Origin: Myxococcales bacterium
GTDB taxonomy: Bacteria; Myxococcota_A; Polyangia; Polyangiales; Polyangiaceae
NCBI GenBank assembly: GCA_016712525.1
Contig: JADJQX010000007.1
Span: forward strand, 372,001 to 436,000
Reading direction: 5' to 3'
DNA length: 64,000 bases
The stretch's first letter is position 1, and every line of letters starts with the position of its first letter. Under the pieces are notes generated by a model, which had not been told where the DNA came from, searched no databases, and was given only the letters and a program-made list of their open reading frames with translations. This document shows, piece after piece, positions 18,804 to 25,787 of the stretch. The translations under genes were made by a program, and so were the position numbers.

Positions 18804-20015
18804 ATGCAAGTTTCAACGAAAGAGGACCGCCGTCTGCCGGTCACGGTGCTCTCCGGGTTCCTCGGGGCAGGGAAGACGACCCTGCTCAATCACGTCCTCA
18901 GGAACCGACAGGGGCGGAAGGTGGCCGTCATCGTCAACGACATGAGCGAGGTCAACGTCGACGGGAAGCTCGTCGCGTCCGACGCGTCCCTCTCGCGCGT
19001 CGACGAGAAGCTCGTCGAGATGCAGAACGGGTGCATATGCTGCACGCTCCGCGAGGATCTGCTCGTCGAGGTCGCCAAGCTCGCCAAAGAGGGGCGCTTC
19101 GACACGTTGTTGATCGAGTCGACGGGCATCTCCGAGCCGCTCCCCGTCGCCGAGACGTTCACCTTCGAGGATCCCGAGACCGGGCGCTCCCTCTCCGAGG
19201 TGGCCCGGCTCGACACGATGGTGACCGTGGTCGACGCGCGGCGGTTCCTCGACGACTGGAACAGCGAGGACGACCTCCGGGCGCGGAAGGCTGCGCTCGG
19301 CGAGGACGACGAGCGCACGGTCGCCGACCTGCTGGTCGAGCAGGTCGAGCTCGCGAACGTGCTCGTGGTGAACAAGGTGGACCTCGTAGCTCCCGAGGAC
19401 CTTGGGCTCCTCGAGGCCCTCCTTCGCCACCTCAACCCGAGCGCTCGCATCGTGCGATCCGAGCGGGGCAGAGTGCCTCTCGAGGAGGTGCTCGACACGG
19501 GCCTCTTCGATTTCGACGAGGCGGCAGCGGCGCCGGGCTGGCTCGCCGAGCTGCGCGGAGAGCACGTGCCCGAGACCGTCGAGTACGGCATCGAGAGCTT
19601 CGTTTTTCGGGCTCGGCGGCCCTTCCACCCCGAGCGCTTCTGGGCGTTCCTGCACGAAGGGCTCGAGGGTGTGCTGCGCGCCAAGGGCTTTTTTTGGCTC
19701 GCGACACGTCACGACCTGGTGGGCGAGCTGTCGCTCGCGGGGGCGAGCGCGGCGACCGAGCCCGCAGGGCACTTCTACGCGGCCATCCCCGAGGCGGAGT
19801 GGGACGCCGACGAGGAGACCATCGCGAAGATCCGCGCGGACCACCATGGCGAGTGGGGCGACCGTCGCCAGGAGCTCGTGATCATCGGCGCGGGGATGGA
19901 CCGCGGTCGCATCGAACGAGGCCTCACCGAGTGCCTCCTCGAGGATGGCGAGATGCGAGGAGGTCCCAAGGCGTGGAAGCGCTTGCCCGACCCTTTCCCC
20001 GAGTGGGATGCATGA
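18804..20015 (+). CDS. COG0523 (YciC/ZigA/ZagA-like) metallochaperone GTPase 2
   Basis: 403 aa, GAGG 5 bp before ATG. Walker A GFLGAGKT (18-25), metal motif GCICC (C77, C79, C80), VVNKVDLV for guanine. The long CobW_C domain has the GHFYAAIPEAEW and DRRQELVIIG text typical of the zinc-induced YciC/ZigA/ZagA branch. It differs clearly from GTPase 1 (other subgroup), so the two probably serve different clients. It is the last gene of the operon; a strong hairpin follows 12 bp after the stop. Confidence 0.92.
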   Translation: MQVSTKEDRRLPVTVLSGFLGAGKTTLLNHVLRNRQGRKVAVIVNDMSEVNVDGKLVASDASLSRVDEKLVEMQNGCICCTLREDLLVEVAKLAKEGRFDTLLIESTGISEPLPVAETFTFEDPETGRSLSEVARLDTMVTVVDARRFLDDWNSEDDLRARKAALGEDDERTVADLLVEQVELANVLVVNKVDLVAPEDLGLLEALLRHLNPSARIVRSERGRVPLEEVLDTGLFDFDEAAAAPGWLAELRGEHVPETVEYGIESFVFRARRPFHPERFWAFLHEGLEGVLRAKGFFWLATRHDLVGELSLAGASAATEPAGHFYAAIPEAEWDADEETIAKIRADHHGEWGDRRQELVIIGAGMDRGRIERGLTECLLEDGEMRGGPKAWKRLPDPFPEWDA

Positions 20016-20026
20016 CGCGTCGGCGC

Positions 20027-20058
20027 CGGGGGCGGCCCATTCATGGAGGCCGCCCCCG
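20027..20058. terminator. Bidirectional GC hairpin between COG0523 gene 2 and rpsR
   Basis: A perfect 11-bp stem, CGGGGGCGGCC (20027-20037) with GGCCGCCCCCG (20048-20058), and a 10-nt loop. It sits between convergent genes and ends 8 bp before the rpsR stop. No U-tract on either strand. Confidence 0.65.
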
Positions 20059-20066
20059 ACGTCCGC

Positions 20067-20363
20067 TCAGAGTCGGCGAGGGTTCGCCTCCGTGAAGGGC
20101 AGGAGCGCGATGTTCTGCGCCCGCTTCACGGCGAGGGCGAGGTCACGCTGTTGGCGCGCCGACAGCCCCGAGATGCGACGCGGGATGATCTTCCCGCGCT
20201 CCGTCACGAAGTACCTCAGCACCCCGACGTCCTTGTAGTCGAAGCGGAAGTCGGAGCCGATGCCGAGCCGTGTCGCCAGCCTCTTGCCGCGACGCGCCCC
20301 GCTGCGCCCGGGAATGGCTTCGACGGGGCTGTCCTCGAAGTCGTCCTTCTCTCGGGGGCCCAT
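20067..20363 (-). CDS. rpsR: Ribosomal protein bS18, cysteine-free paralogue
   Basis: 98 aa. The core DYKDVGVLRYFVTERGKIIPRRISGLSARQQRDLALAVKRAQNIALLPF is S18, a 30S protein paired with S6. There are no cysteines at all, so it cannot hold the zinc ribbon of C+ forms (here DFRFDYKDV replaces the Cys pair region). The N-terminal ~25 residues are an acidic-basic extension. It lies 2 bp after rpmG in a bicistron, away from the usual rpsF-rpsR-rplI cluster. That is the arrangement of zinc-sparing replacement proteins under Zur. Confidence 0.92.
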   Translation of the reverse strand: MGPREKDDFEDSPVEAIPGRSGARRGKRLATRLGIGSDFRFDYKDVGVLRYFVTERGKIIPRRISGLSARQQRDLALAVKRAQNIALLPFTEANPRRL

Positions 20364-20365
20364 GG

Positions 20366-20527
20366 TCAGCCTCGCGAGATCTTCTTCTCGACGAAGACGA
20401 CGTGCTTTCGCGCGATGGGGTCGAACTTCTTGATCTCGAGCTTCTCGGCCATCGTTCGTTTGTTCTTGGTGGTGACGTAGGCGTAGCCGGTGCCGGCGGT
20501 GGAGACGAGCTGGATGATGTCGCGCAT
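20366..20527 (-). CDS. rpmG: Ribosomal protein bL33, zinc-independent (C-) form
   Basis: 53 aa from ATG 20527 with GGAGG 7 bp upstream. The text YAYVTTKNKRT and LEIKKFDPIARKHVVFVEKK is L33. The two CxxC pairs of C+ L33 are absent (LVSTAGTG and FDPIARKH in their places). C- L33 replaces the zinc form in 50S subunits when zinc is short, freeing zinc. First gene of the rpmG-rpsR pair. Confidence 0.95.
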   Translation of the reverse strand: MRDIIQLVSTAGTGYAYVTTKNKRTMAEKLEIKKFDPIARKHVVFVEKKISRG

Positions 20528-20552
20528 GGAGACCTCCGTGGGGTGGAGCGTC

Positions 20553-20581
20553 AATGTATTGTATTCTATGTGCTAATGCAA
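20553..20581 (-). promoter_or_regulatory. rpmG-rpsR promoter with 23-bp inverted repeat (candidate Zur box)
   Basis: On the minus strand: TTGCAT (20576-20581), 17-bp spacer, TACATT (20553-20558). An inverted repeat, TTGTATT (20559-20565) and AATGCAA (20575-20581) with a 9-bp spacer (6 of 7 positions paired), covers the -35 and most of the spacer. That is a good place for a repressor. The assignment to Zur is inferred from the gene content. Confidence 0.6.
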
Positions 20582-20586
20582 GGCAG

Positions 20587-20615
20587 TTGCGATAGGCGCG
20601 CGCGGTGGGTAGGTT
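20587..20615 (+). promoter_or_regulatory. Candidate promoter of the second DUF1826 gene
   Basis: TTGCGA (20587-20592), 17-bp spacer, TAGGTT (20610-20615), 6 nt to ATG 20622. The -35 forms an imperfect inverted repeat with ATGCAA (20576-20581) across GGCAG. No Shine-Dalgarno follows. Confidence 0.4.
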
Positions 20616-20621
20616 CGCCGC

Positions 20622-21308
20622 ATGAACGCCGTACCATCGAGGGAGCCCTTTTCGCTGGACCGACCGCTGGCGCGTCGCCCTGGCGCCGTGGTCAGCGTCG
20701 CTTCTCTGGAGGAGCTCGATGCCATCCACCGCGACGATGTATCGATGTCCCTGCTCTCGCGAGGTGCTGGGCTCGTGGACGTTGTCTCGGAGGCGGCCTG
20801 GCTCCATCGTCTTCCCAGGTTCGACGCGGTCGTCTCGCGAGTCGCCGAGATCGAGTCACTCTTGTGTGCCCCAACCACCCTCGCGGGCGAGTGGTTTCGA
20901 TCGGACATCGCCGCGCTCTTCGCGCGCTTCTGCGCGCTCGCGGGGACGGATCGCGCACGGGTCGTGATGGGTAGTGTCGCGGACGACTCGTGCCGATACT
21001 TCCATGTCGATCATGTCGCGCTGCGTCTCGTCACGACCTACGCCGGGCCGGGAACCGAGTGGGTGGCCCCGGACGACGTAGACGTCGGAGCGCTCGATCA
21101 TGCGCTCTCGTGCGACTGCCATGAGCCACCCCGAGTCGTTCGAGACGGTGGCGCGATTCGCCGAGCCAGCACCGGGGACGTTCTCCTGATGAAGGGCGAG
21201 CTCTATGGCGCGCACGTCCGCGGGCAGGTGCATCGATCACCCCCCATCGAAGGGACGGGGCTGCGACGCTACGTGATGGCGCTCTCGTGGCCGCCCCGCC
21301 TCGCGTGA
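20622..21308 (+). CDS. DUF1826 protein 2
   Basis: 228 aa, exactly the length of the first paralogue. The conserved set is SCRYFHVDHVALRLVTTYAGPG, GTEWV, CDCHEPPRVVRDG, GDVLLMKGE and VHRSPPIEGTGLRRYV. The possible metal and co-substrate residues are H128, D130, H204 and R215/R216. The N-terminal half is strongly diverged from paralogue 1. It is divergent from rpmG-rpsR over a shared promoter region, which supports common metal control. The following unknown gene starts 4 bp after its stop. Confidence 0.8.
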   Translation: MNAVPSREPFSLDRPLARRPGAVVSVASLEELDAIHRDDVSMSLLSRGAGLVDVVSEAAWLHRLPRFDAVVSRVAEIESLLCAPTTLAGEWFRSDIAALFARFCALAGTDRARVVMGSVADDSCRYFHVDHVALRLVTTYAGPGTEWVAPDDVDVGALDHALSCDCHEPPRVVRDGGAIRRASTGDVLLMKGELYGAHVRGQVHRSPPIEGTGLRRYVMALSWPPRLA

Positions 21309-21312
21309 CACG

Positions 21313-21888
21313 ATGACCCCGCAAGGGTTAGGTATGCTCCCCCCGGGCGTCGTCCTCGGAGAGGACGGCGACGTCTTTCAGCGGGCTACGGGATTCTCGT
21401 TTCCGTCGCGGGTCGCGGGGCTCCCCAGGATCGACGTGCGCCTCTATGACGCCCTTGGCGCGTCGCTAGGTGTTACGTACCGGGCGGGCGAGGATGGCGA
21501 ACCCTGGGTGACCGTGTTCGTGTTCGGCGCCCGGGCCGGGGAGTCCCTCGTGACCCACTTCACCGAGGCCGAGGCGGAGCTCTCGCGGCGCTACGCAGGT
21601 GTCTTCGTGCTCTCGCGGCGGCGATTCGCAGTCGCCATCCAAGGCGCAAAACGAGCACTCGGGCTCGAGCTCGCGGCGAGGATCCCTTCTGGTATCGACG
21701 CCGGCGGTGCACGGGCGTGGCTGACGCTCCTCCAGTGCGGCGAGGTCTACGTGAAGCTCCGCGTCAGCTCGGCGGAGCGCGCCGCGAACGAGGCGAGACG
21801 CCTCGTCGCGGATACCTACCGTGAGGTGGTGCGCCCCTTCCTCGAGCTCAAGGAGCCTCTCCGGTCTGCGACGTCGTCTCGCCGATGA
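21313..21888 (+). CDS. Unknown 191-aa protein downstream of DUF1826
   Basis: No family recognised. ATG is 4 bp after the DUF1826 stop, so the two are probably co-transcribed. It is soluble, with no signal peptide; an N-terminal beta-rich part (VVLGEDGDVFQRATGFSFPSR, IDVRLYD) is followed by alpha/beta text with several paired Arg residues and one Cys (LLQCGEVYVKL). The 3' end overlaps the convergent 877-aa gene by 41 bp, which is unusual here. It may be part of the metal response or simply a read-through neighbour. Confidence 0.55.
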   Translation: MTPQGLGMLPPGVVLGEDGDVFQRATGFSFPSRVAGLPRIDVRLYDALGASLGVTYRAGEDGEPWVTVFVFGARAGESLVTHFTEAEAELSRRYAGVFVLSRRRFAVAIQGAKRALGLELAARIPSGIDAGGARAWLTLLQCGEVYVKLRVSSAERAANEARRLVADTYREVVRPFLELKEPLRSATSSRR

Positions 21889-24481
21889 GCGCTACGCGCG
21901 CGATGAGACCACCGCTCGCGTCGCTGTCGTCCGTCGCGACCTCGACGAGGCGACCTCCCCCCGTGTGGGCGACGAGCGTGCTCGAGAACGTATGGCGACC
22001 GATCTCGAGGAGGCCCATGTCGAAGGGGAGGTACTTGCGCGCCGAGCTGACCGTGCCACAGAAGAGGAGGGACAGTGAGCCCCCGCGTGAGTCGAAGGTC
22101 ACGCTCTCGCAGTCGTCGACGTCGTCGAGCCATTCGGTCACGAACGTCCTCCCGTGGCGAAAGCTCAGGGAGGTCTCGCAGGTCTCCCGCTGACGTAGCG
22201 CGTAGACGGTCACACCGTCTCGCGGGTGCGAACCAAGTCCGAGGAGGGAGTATTCGGCCGCCGGGTACTCCTCCATGACATCGAGGTCGTATGAGGTGAC
22301 GACGATCGCGTCTCCCGCCGCGACGGCGACCCGCCCGCCGTCGTCGTCGAAGCGGCACAGATGCGCCGGGCGCGTGCGGCTCACCTGGCCCGATGTCCGG
22401 TGAAGTCGTAGCTCCGCGAGCGTGTCGTCGAACACCACGGCCTCGCCATTCGGCAGCATCCGCGCGCCCGACACGTTCCCGTCGAGCCGCCGATGCAGCG
22501 TGGGCTCGAGTGTCCGGGCATCGAGGGCGAGGAGCTCGCCTCTGCGGGTGAACGCGAAGATGTTCCCGTAGGTCTGGACGAGCTCGGCGAGCGCCGCAGG
22601 CTCCTCCAACTCGAACGCGAGCGTGGTCGTCTCCGACCGCACGACGAGATGTGGCCCGTCACAGAACGCGACGATCGGTTGCCCACCAGCGATCACCACT
22701 CGCGCATGTGAGGGAGTGTAAGTTGATGAGTGCTCTCGGAGCCAATCGTCGCGGAGGACGCCTCTGAGAAGGGAACGCGCCCGTGGGTGGAGCCGATGTG
22801 CGGCCTCGAGGCGCATGGAGCGGGTCGGGAGGCGTGCCACTCGCCGCGCGCTGGCGATGCGCTCGAGGGTGGTATCGAGGGTGATGGCCCGCTCGGTGAT
22901 CTGCGGTACGCCCACTTCGAGAACGGCGCCGACGAGTCTCCTCGCCTCATCGAGCCACGCCTCGTCGAGGAGGACCGCGAGGTCCCCGTCGAGGCCTTCG
23001 GCCGTCTCGTCGAGCTTGGACGCGATGGTGCGCTCGACCTCACGGAGTCGAGCGCCAAGGGCGGGAGCCTTGGTCGCGTGGTGACGGAAGGCTCTGAGCC
23101 GCGCAAGCTTCGCCTCGGGGGATGGTAGGGCGTCGATGTCTTCGAGGGCGACCTCGATAGCTATCGCCTCATTGACCGGAAGGACCTCGGACAGCCCGAC
23201 GAAGCGAGCGAGGTCAGGGGCGAGGAGGACGCAAGCGGCACGGACCTCGGGGCTCGCGCCGGCGACGGCTGCGAGTCGCGCGTTCCGTACCGTTTCGGCG
23301 ACGATGAGCCTGGCGGCTCGCGCGACTGCTTGAGATTCGGCCTCACTCACGCGTCGTTCGACGTCTTCGAGCTCCGTCCGCACCGCGTCGATTCTGCGAG
23401 ACCTCGAACGCACATCCTCGTAAAGGCTCCGCGCTGCGTCGAGCCTCCCTTGGACGATGTGGTCGTCGACGAGCGTGAGCTCCGCTCGGAGGTGCCTCTC
23501 GCGATGGCGCCGTTGGCCTTCGGCGAGGAGCTCTCGAGCGACCCCGTCGGAGGGGGCGAGCCGTCCGATCGCGAGGGCGATGTCGCGGCATGCCGGGCAC
23601 TCAGGGTCGCTGCCGAGGGCGTCGAGCTCTTCTCTCAGTCGTCGGCATCGCTCCGCCTTCCGTGACCTGAGGGGTGCGATCGTCTCGCACCCGTCGCCTC
23701 TCGCAACGAGGAGCCTGTCCTCCAGCATCGACTCGAGTGAGACGTCGTCCGCGGACAGGATCGCGGTCACGAGGTCTCTGACGAGTCCGACGTCCGCGCG
23801 ATCGAGGAGGGGCGCCACGAGCTCGAGGGCCTCGCGGGGCTTGCTCTCGAACAGCCTTACTCGAGCCATCGCGAGCTTCGCCTCTGGAGTCACCGCCGCG
23901 GACGAATCGAGCCTCGCGGAGCTCGCGGTCGCGACGTCGCCCAGGGTGTGGACCGAGACGAAGAGAAAGAGCTCGGTCCAGGTCGATGCGGGCGTGGTTT
24001 GCCTCTTCGCGAAGAGCGTCTCGAGGGCTCCTGCGTAGTCGTACGCTCGCGCGAGCCGCTGGACCTCCTCCTCGAGCGCCGGGTCCTCGTCTCCGACGCG
24101 GTCGTCGATGTCACCTTGGCTCCTCGGCTCGCGACGCAGGCGGTCGTCGGCGCGTTCGGCCTCGTTGAGCTGCACGATCCGATCGCGTGCGGCGGAAGAG
24201 AGCTCAGCCACGATCGCGTGGCACAGGGAGAGCCCGAGAGACGGAACCTCCAAGAGCACGACCCCCGGCGTGACTCGATCGAACACCGCCGAGATCAGGT
24301 CGGGGTAGCGCTCGATGGCCGACGACTGGAGCTGAGCCTTCTCGGCGTAGCGAGCGAGCTCGACCGCGGCGGGCAGCCCACGACCGGTGGGATTCGTCCT
24401 TCGGATGCGCTCTGCGAGGCGAGCGAGCTCCGCATCGGCTCGTTTTCGCCGTGGTGGTCGAGGTGGTGCTGGCTTTCGCAT
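21848..24481 (-). CDS. Unknown 877-aa helical plus beta-propeller protein
   Basis: No family recognised. I start at ATG 24481 (MRKPAPPRPPRRKR). A TTG 45 bp upstream also opens the frame. The basic Pro/Arg N-terminus is followed by about 550 residues of Ala/Arg/Leu/Glu-rich helices with TPR-like periodicity and one CPAC pair (SDPECPACRDIA). From about residue 600 come repeated strands (VVIAGGQPIVAFCDGPHLVVRSE, IFAFTRRGELLALDARTLEP, RVAVAAGDAIVVTSYDLD) that look like a propeller. No signal peptide or membrane segment. It resembles large cytoplasmic scaffold proteins but cannot be assigned. Confidence 0.6.
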   Translation of the reverse strand: MRKPAPPRPPRRKRADAELARLAERIRRTNPTGRGLPAAVELARYAEKAQLQSSAIERYPDLISAVFDRVTPGVVLLEVPSLGLSLCHAIVAELSSAARDRIVQLNEAERADDRLRREPRSQGDIDDRVGDEDPALEEEVQRLARAYDYAGALETLFAKRQTTPASTWTELFLFVSVHTLGDVATASSARLDSSAAVTPEAKLAMARVRLFESKPREALELVAPLLDRADVGLVRDLVTAILSADDVSLESMLEDRLLVARGDGCETIAPLRSRKAERCRRLREELDALGSDPECPACRDIALAIGRLAPSDGVARELLAEGQRRHRERHLRAELTLVDDHIVQGRLDAARSLYEDVRSRSRRIDAVRTELEDVERRVSEAESQAVARAARLIVAETVRNARLAAVAGASPEVRAACVLLAPDLARFVGLSEVLPVNEAIAIEVALEDIDALPSPEAKLARLRAFRHHATKAPALGARLREVERTIASKLDETAEGLDGDLAVLLDEAWLDEARRLVGAVLEVGVPQITERAITLDTTLERIASARRVARLPTRSMRLEAAHRLHPRARSLLRGVLRDDWLREHSSTYTPSHARVVIAGGQPIVAFCDGPHLVVRSETTTLAFELEEPAALAELVQTYGNIFAFTRRGELLALDARTLEPTLHRRLDGNVSGARMLPNGEAVVFDDTLAELRLHRTSGQVSRTRPAHLCRFDDDGGRVAVAAGDAIVVTSYDLDVMEEYPAAEYSLLGLGSHPRDGVTVYALRQRETCETSLSFRHGRTFVTEWLDDVDDCESVTFDSRGGSLSLLFCGTVSSARKYLPFDMGLLEIGRHTFSSTLVAHTGGGRLVEVATDDSDASGGLIARVALIGETTSQTGEAP

Positions 24482-24520
24482 TCTGGACGTAAGGTGATCT
24501 TGGATTCCAGTGTAGTCCAG

Positions 24521-24549
24521 TTGCAAGAGTGTCGAGGGGGCGCTATAGG
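24521..24549 (+). promoter_or_regulatory. Candidate promoter of the MerC-like gene
   Basis: TTGCAA (24521-24526), 17-bp spacer, TATAGG (24544-24549), 6 nt to ATG 24556. Same geometry as before both DUF1826 genes, again without a Shine-Dalgarno sequence. Confidence 0.5.
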
Positions 24550-24555
24550 CCTCGT

Positions 24556-25128
24556 ATGCGATTCGCCAAGCGCGTTGCTCCGAAACGTCACGCTCACGTC
24601 CACGCCCACGGTGACGGGTGCGGGTGCCCCGCGCACCGTGGAACGAACGAGGCTCCGGGCGTACGCGGGTGGCTCGCCGACATGCTGCCGGCCCTCGCGT
24701 GCGCGCTGTGCCCGGCGTGTCTGTCGACGTACGCCAAGGCCCTCTCCGTCGCAGGGCTCGCGGCGTGGCTCTCCGAGCGCGAGCACCTCGCGTTCCTCGC
24801 CCTCGCGGTGCTGCTCTCCATCGGCTTCGGCCTCCGTCGGGCGCGCACGCTGGGCGACTATCGGCCCTTCGCGTTCACGCTGGCAGGGTGCCTCGCCCTC
24901 GTCGTCGGGCACTTCGCCGGGGAGGTGGCCGCGCTCACGTGGGCGGGGCTCGCGCTCCTCTTCGTCGGAGGCTTCTTCGGCCAGCACCTCACGGTCCGCG
25001 CCAAGCAGGCCAAGGGGCTCCCCCCTTCGGAGGCTCCGCGCAAGCGCTCTGCGAAGGGGCTGACCATCGTCGCCGTGCGGCGCGCCAACCCGGCGCCGCC
25101 CGGTGAAGGCCTCGACACCGTTCACTGA
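24556..25128 (+). CDS. MerC-like membrane protein with His-rich N-terminus
   Basis: 190 aa from ATG 24556 (a GTG at 24529 also fits the frame but lies across the candidate promoter). The N-terminus RHAHVHAHGDGCGCPAH is a dense His/Cys metal-binding stretch. It is followed by PALACALCPACLSTY, the cysteine pair in the first helix of MerC-type mercury or metal uptake proteins. Four hydrophobic helices follow, with a basic cytoplasmic tail. The promoter geometry matches the putative zinc genes, so it may be a further member of that response. Mercury transport is an alternative, but there is no merR/merA nearby. Confidence 0.65.
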   Translation: MRFAKRVAPKRHAHVHAHGDGCGCPAHRGTNEAPGVRGWLADMLPALACALCPACLSTYAKALSVAGLAAWLSEREHLAFLALAVLLSIGFGLRRARTLGDYRPFAFTLAGCLALVVGHFAGEVAALTWAGLALLFVGGFFGQHLTVRAKQAKGLPPSEAPRKRSAKGLTIVAVRRANPAPPGEGLDTVH

Positions 25129-25162
25129 GATTTCCCTACCGTTCGCTCCCGAGGACCCCGTC

Positions 25163-25756
25163 ATGCCGACGCTCCGCCATGGGTTCGGCGCTCTCGCGCT
25201 CGTCCCGATGCTCGCCTGTACGACCGAAGTGATTTCCGCTCCCGATGGAGGCGTCGACGCCGGCTCTGGGCCGACGGCCGACGGTGGCCCAGGGTGCGCG
25301 CCCGCGTTCGTCGAGCTCTCCCTCGATCCCGTGCTCTCGACCGTGGTGTCGACCGAGCCAGCCACGCAGAAGGGGCTGTGGATCCTCCGCGGCCGGTCCG
25401 GGACGACGAACGTTACCGTGACCGTCCGTGAGTCCGCGGGGGCCACCTCGGGCGCCTTCTCCGGCGAGCTCGGGGACGAGCAGCTCAACCCAGGCAACGC
25501 CAAGGTCTCCGTTCAGGCTCAGGAGAAGTGCAACGCGCACGGCGACCACTATCACTGCGGTGCTCGCTTCGTGGCCGTCTCCGGCTCGTACGCCTTCACG
25601 CGACTCGACCCGTCGGCAGGTGGCTCCTTCGCGATGGAGCTCTCGGCGACCCTCCAAGAAGCCAGGATCGCTTCTGGCGTGGCGACGCTCGTCGAGGGCG
25701 GTCAATCGATGTGTGTCGTCAAGCTGCCGTTCTCGGGCAAGCTCTCCGCGCCCTAA
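25163..25756 (+). CDS. Small lipoprotein with one His/Cys-rich loop
   Basis: 197 aa from ATG 25163 (GAGGA 8 bp upstream), because the lipobox VPMLAC follows at once. The mature part has an Asp/Gly/Pro linker and an all-beta domain with KCNAHGDHYHCGARF, a compact Cys/His cluster that could bind metal or hold a disulfide, and a second Cys near the end (QSMCVVK). It is 34 bp downstream of the MerC-like gene and convergent with the Memo-like gene. No named family recognised. Confidence 0.6.
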   Translation: MPTLRHGFGALALVPMLACTTEVISAPDGGVDAGSGPTADGGPGCAPAFVELSLDPVLSTVVSTEPATQKGLWILRGRSGTTNVTVTVRESAGATSGAFSGELGDEQLNPGNAKVSVQAQEKCNAHGDHYHCGARFVAVSGSYAFTRLDPSAGGSFAMELSATLQEARIASGVATLVEGGQSMCVVKLPFSGKLSAP

Positions 25757-25787
25757 GGCCCTCGCCTCACTCGACGAAGGCGAGGCC
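25757..25787. terminator. Hairpin at the convergent lipoprotein/Memo junction
   Basis: Stem GGCC-(C)-TCGCCT (25757-25767) with AGGCGAGGCC (25778-25787), one bulged base, 10-nt loop. It overlaps the last codons of the leftward gene. Confidence 0.4.

Noticed and set aside
18796..18812. ATGCAAG at the start of COG0523 gene 2 as a metal box
   Set aside because: It is simply the start codon plus CAA. There is no -10 at the right distance and no partner half-site; the gene is in an operon.
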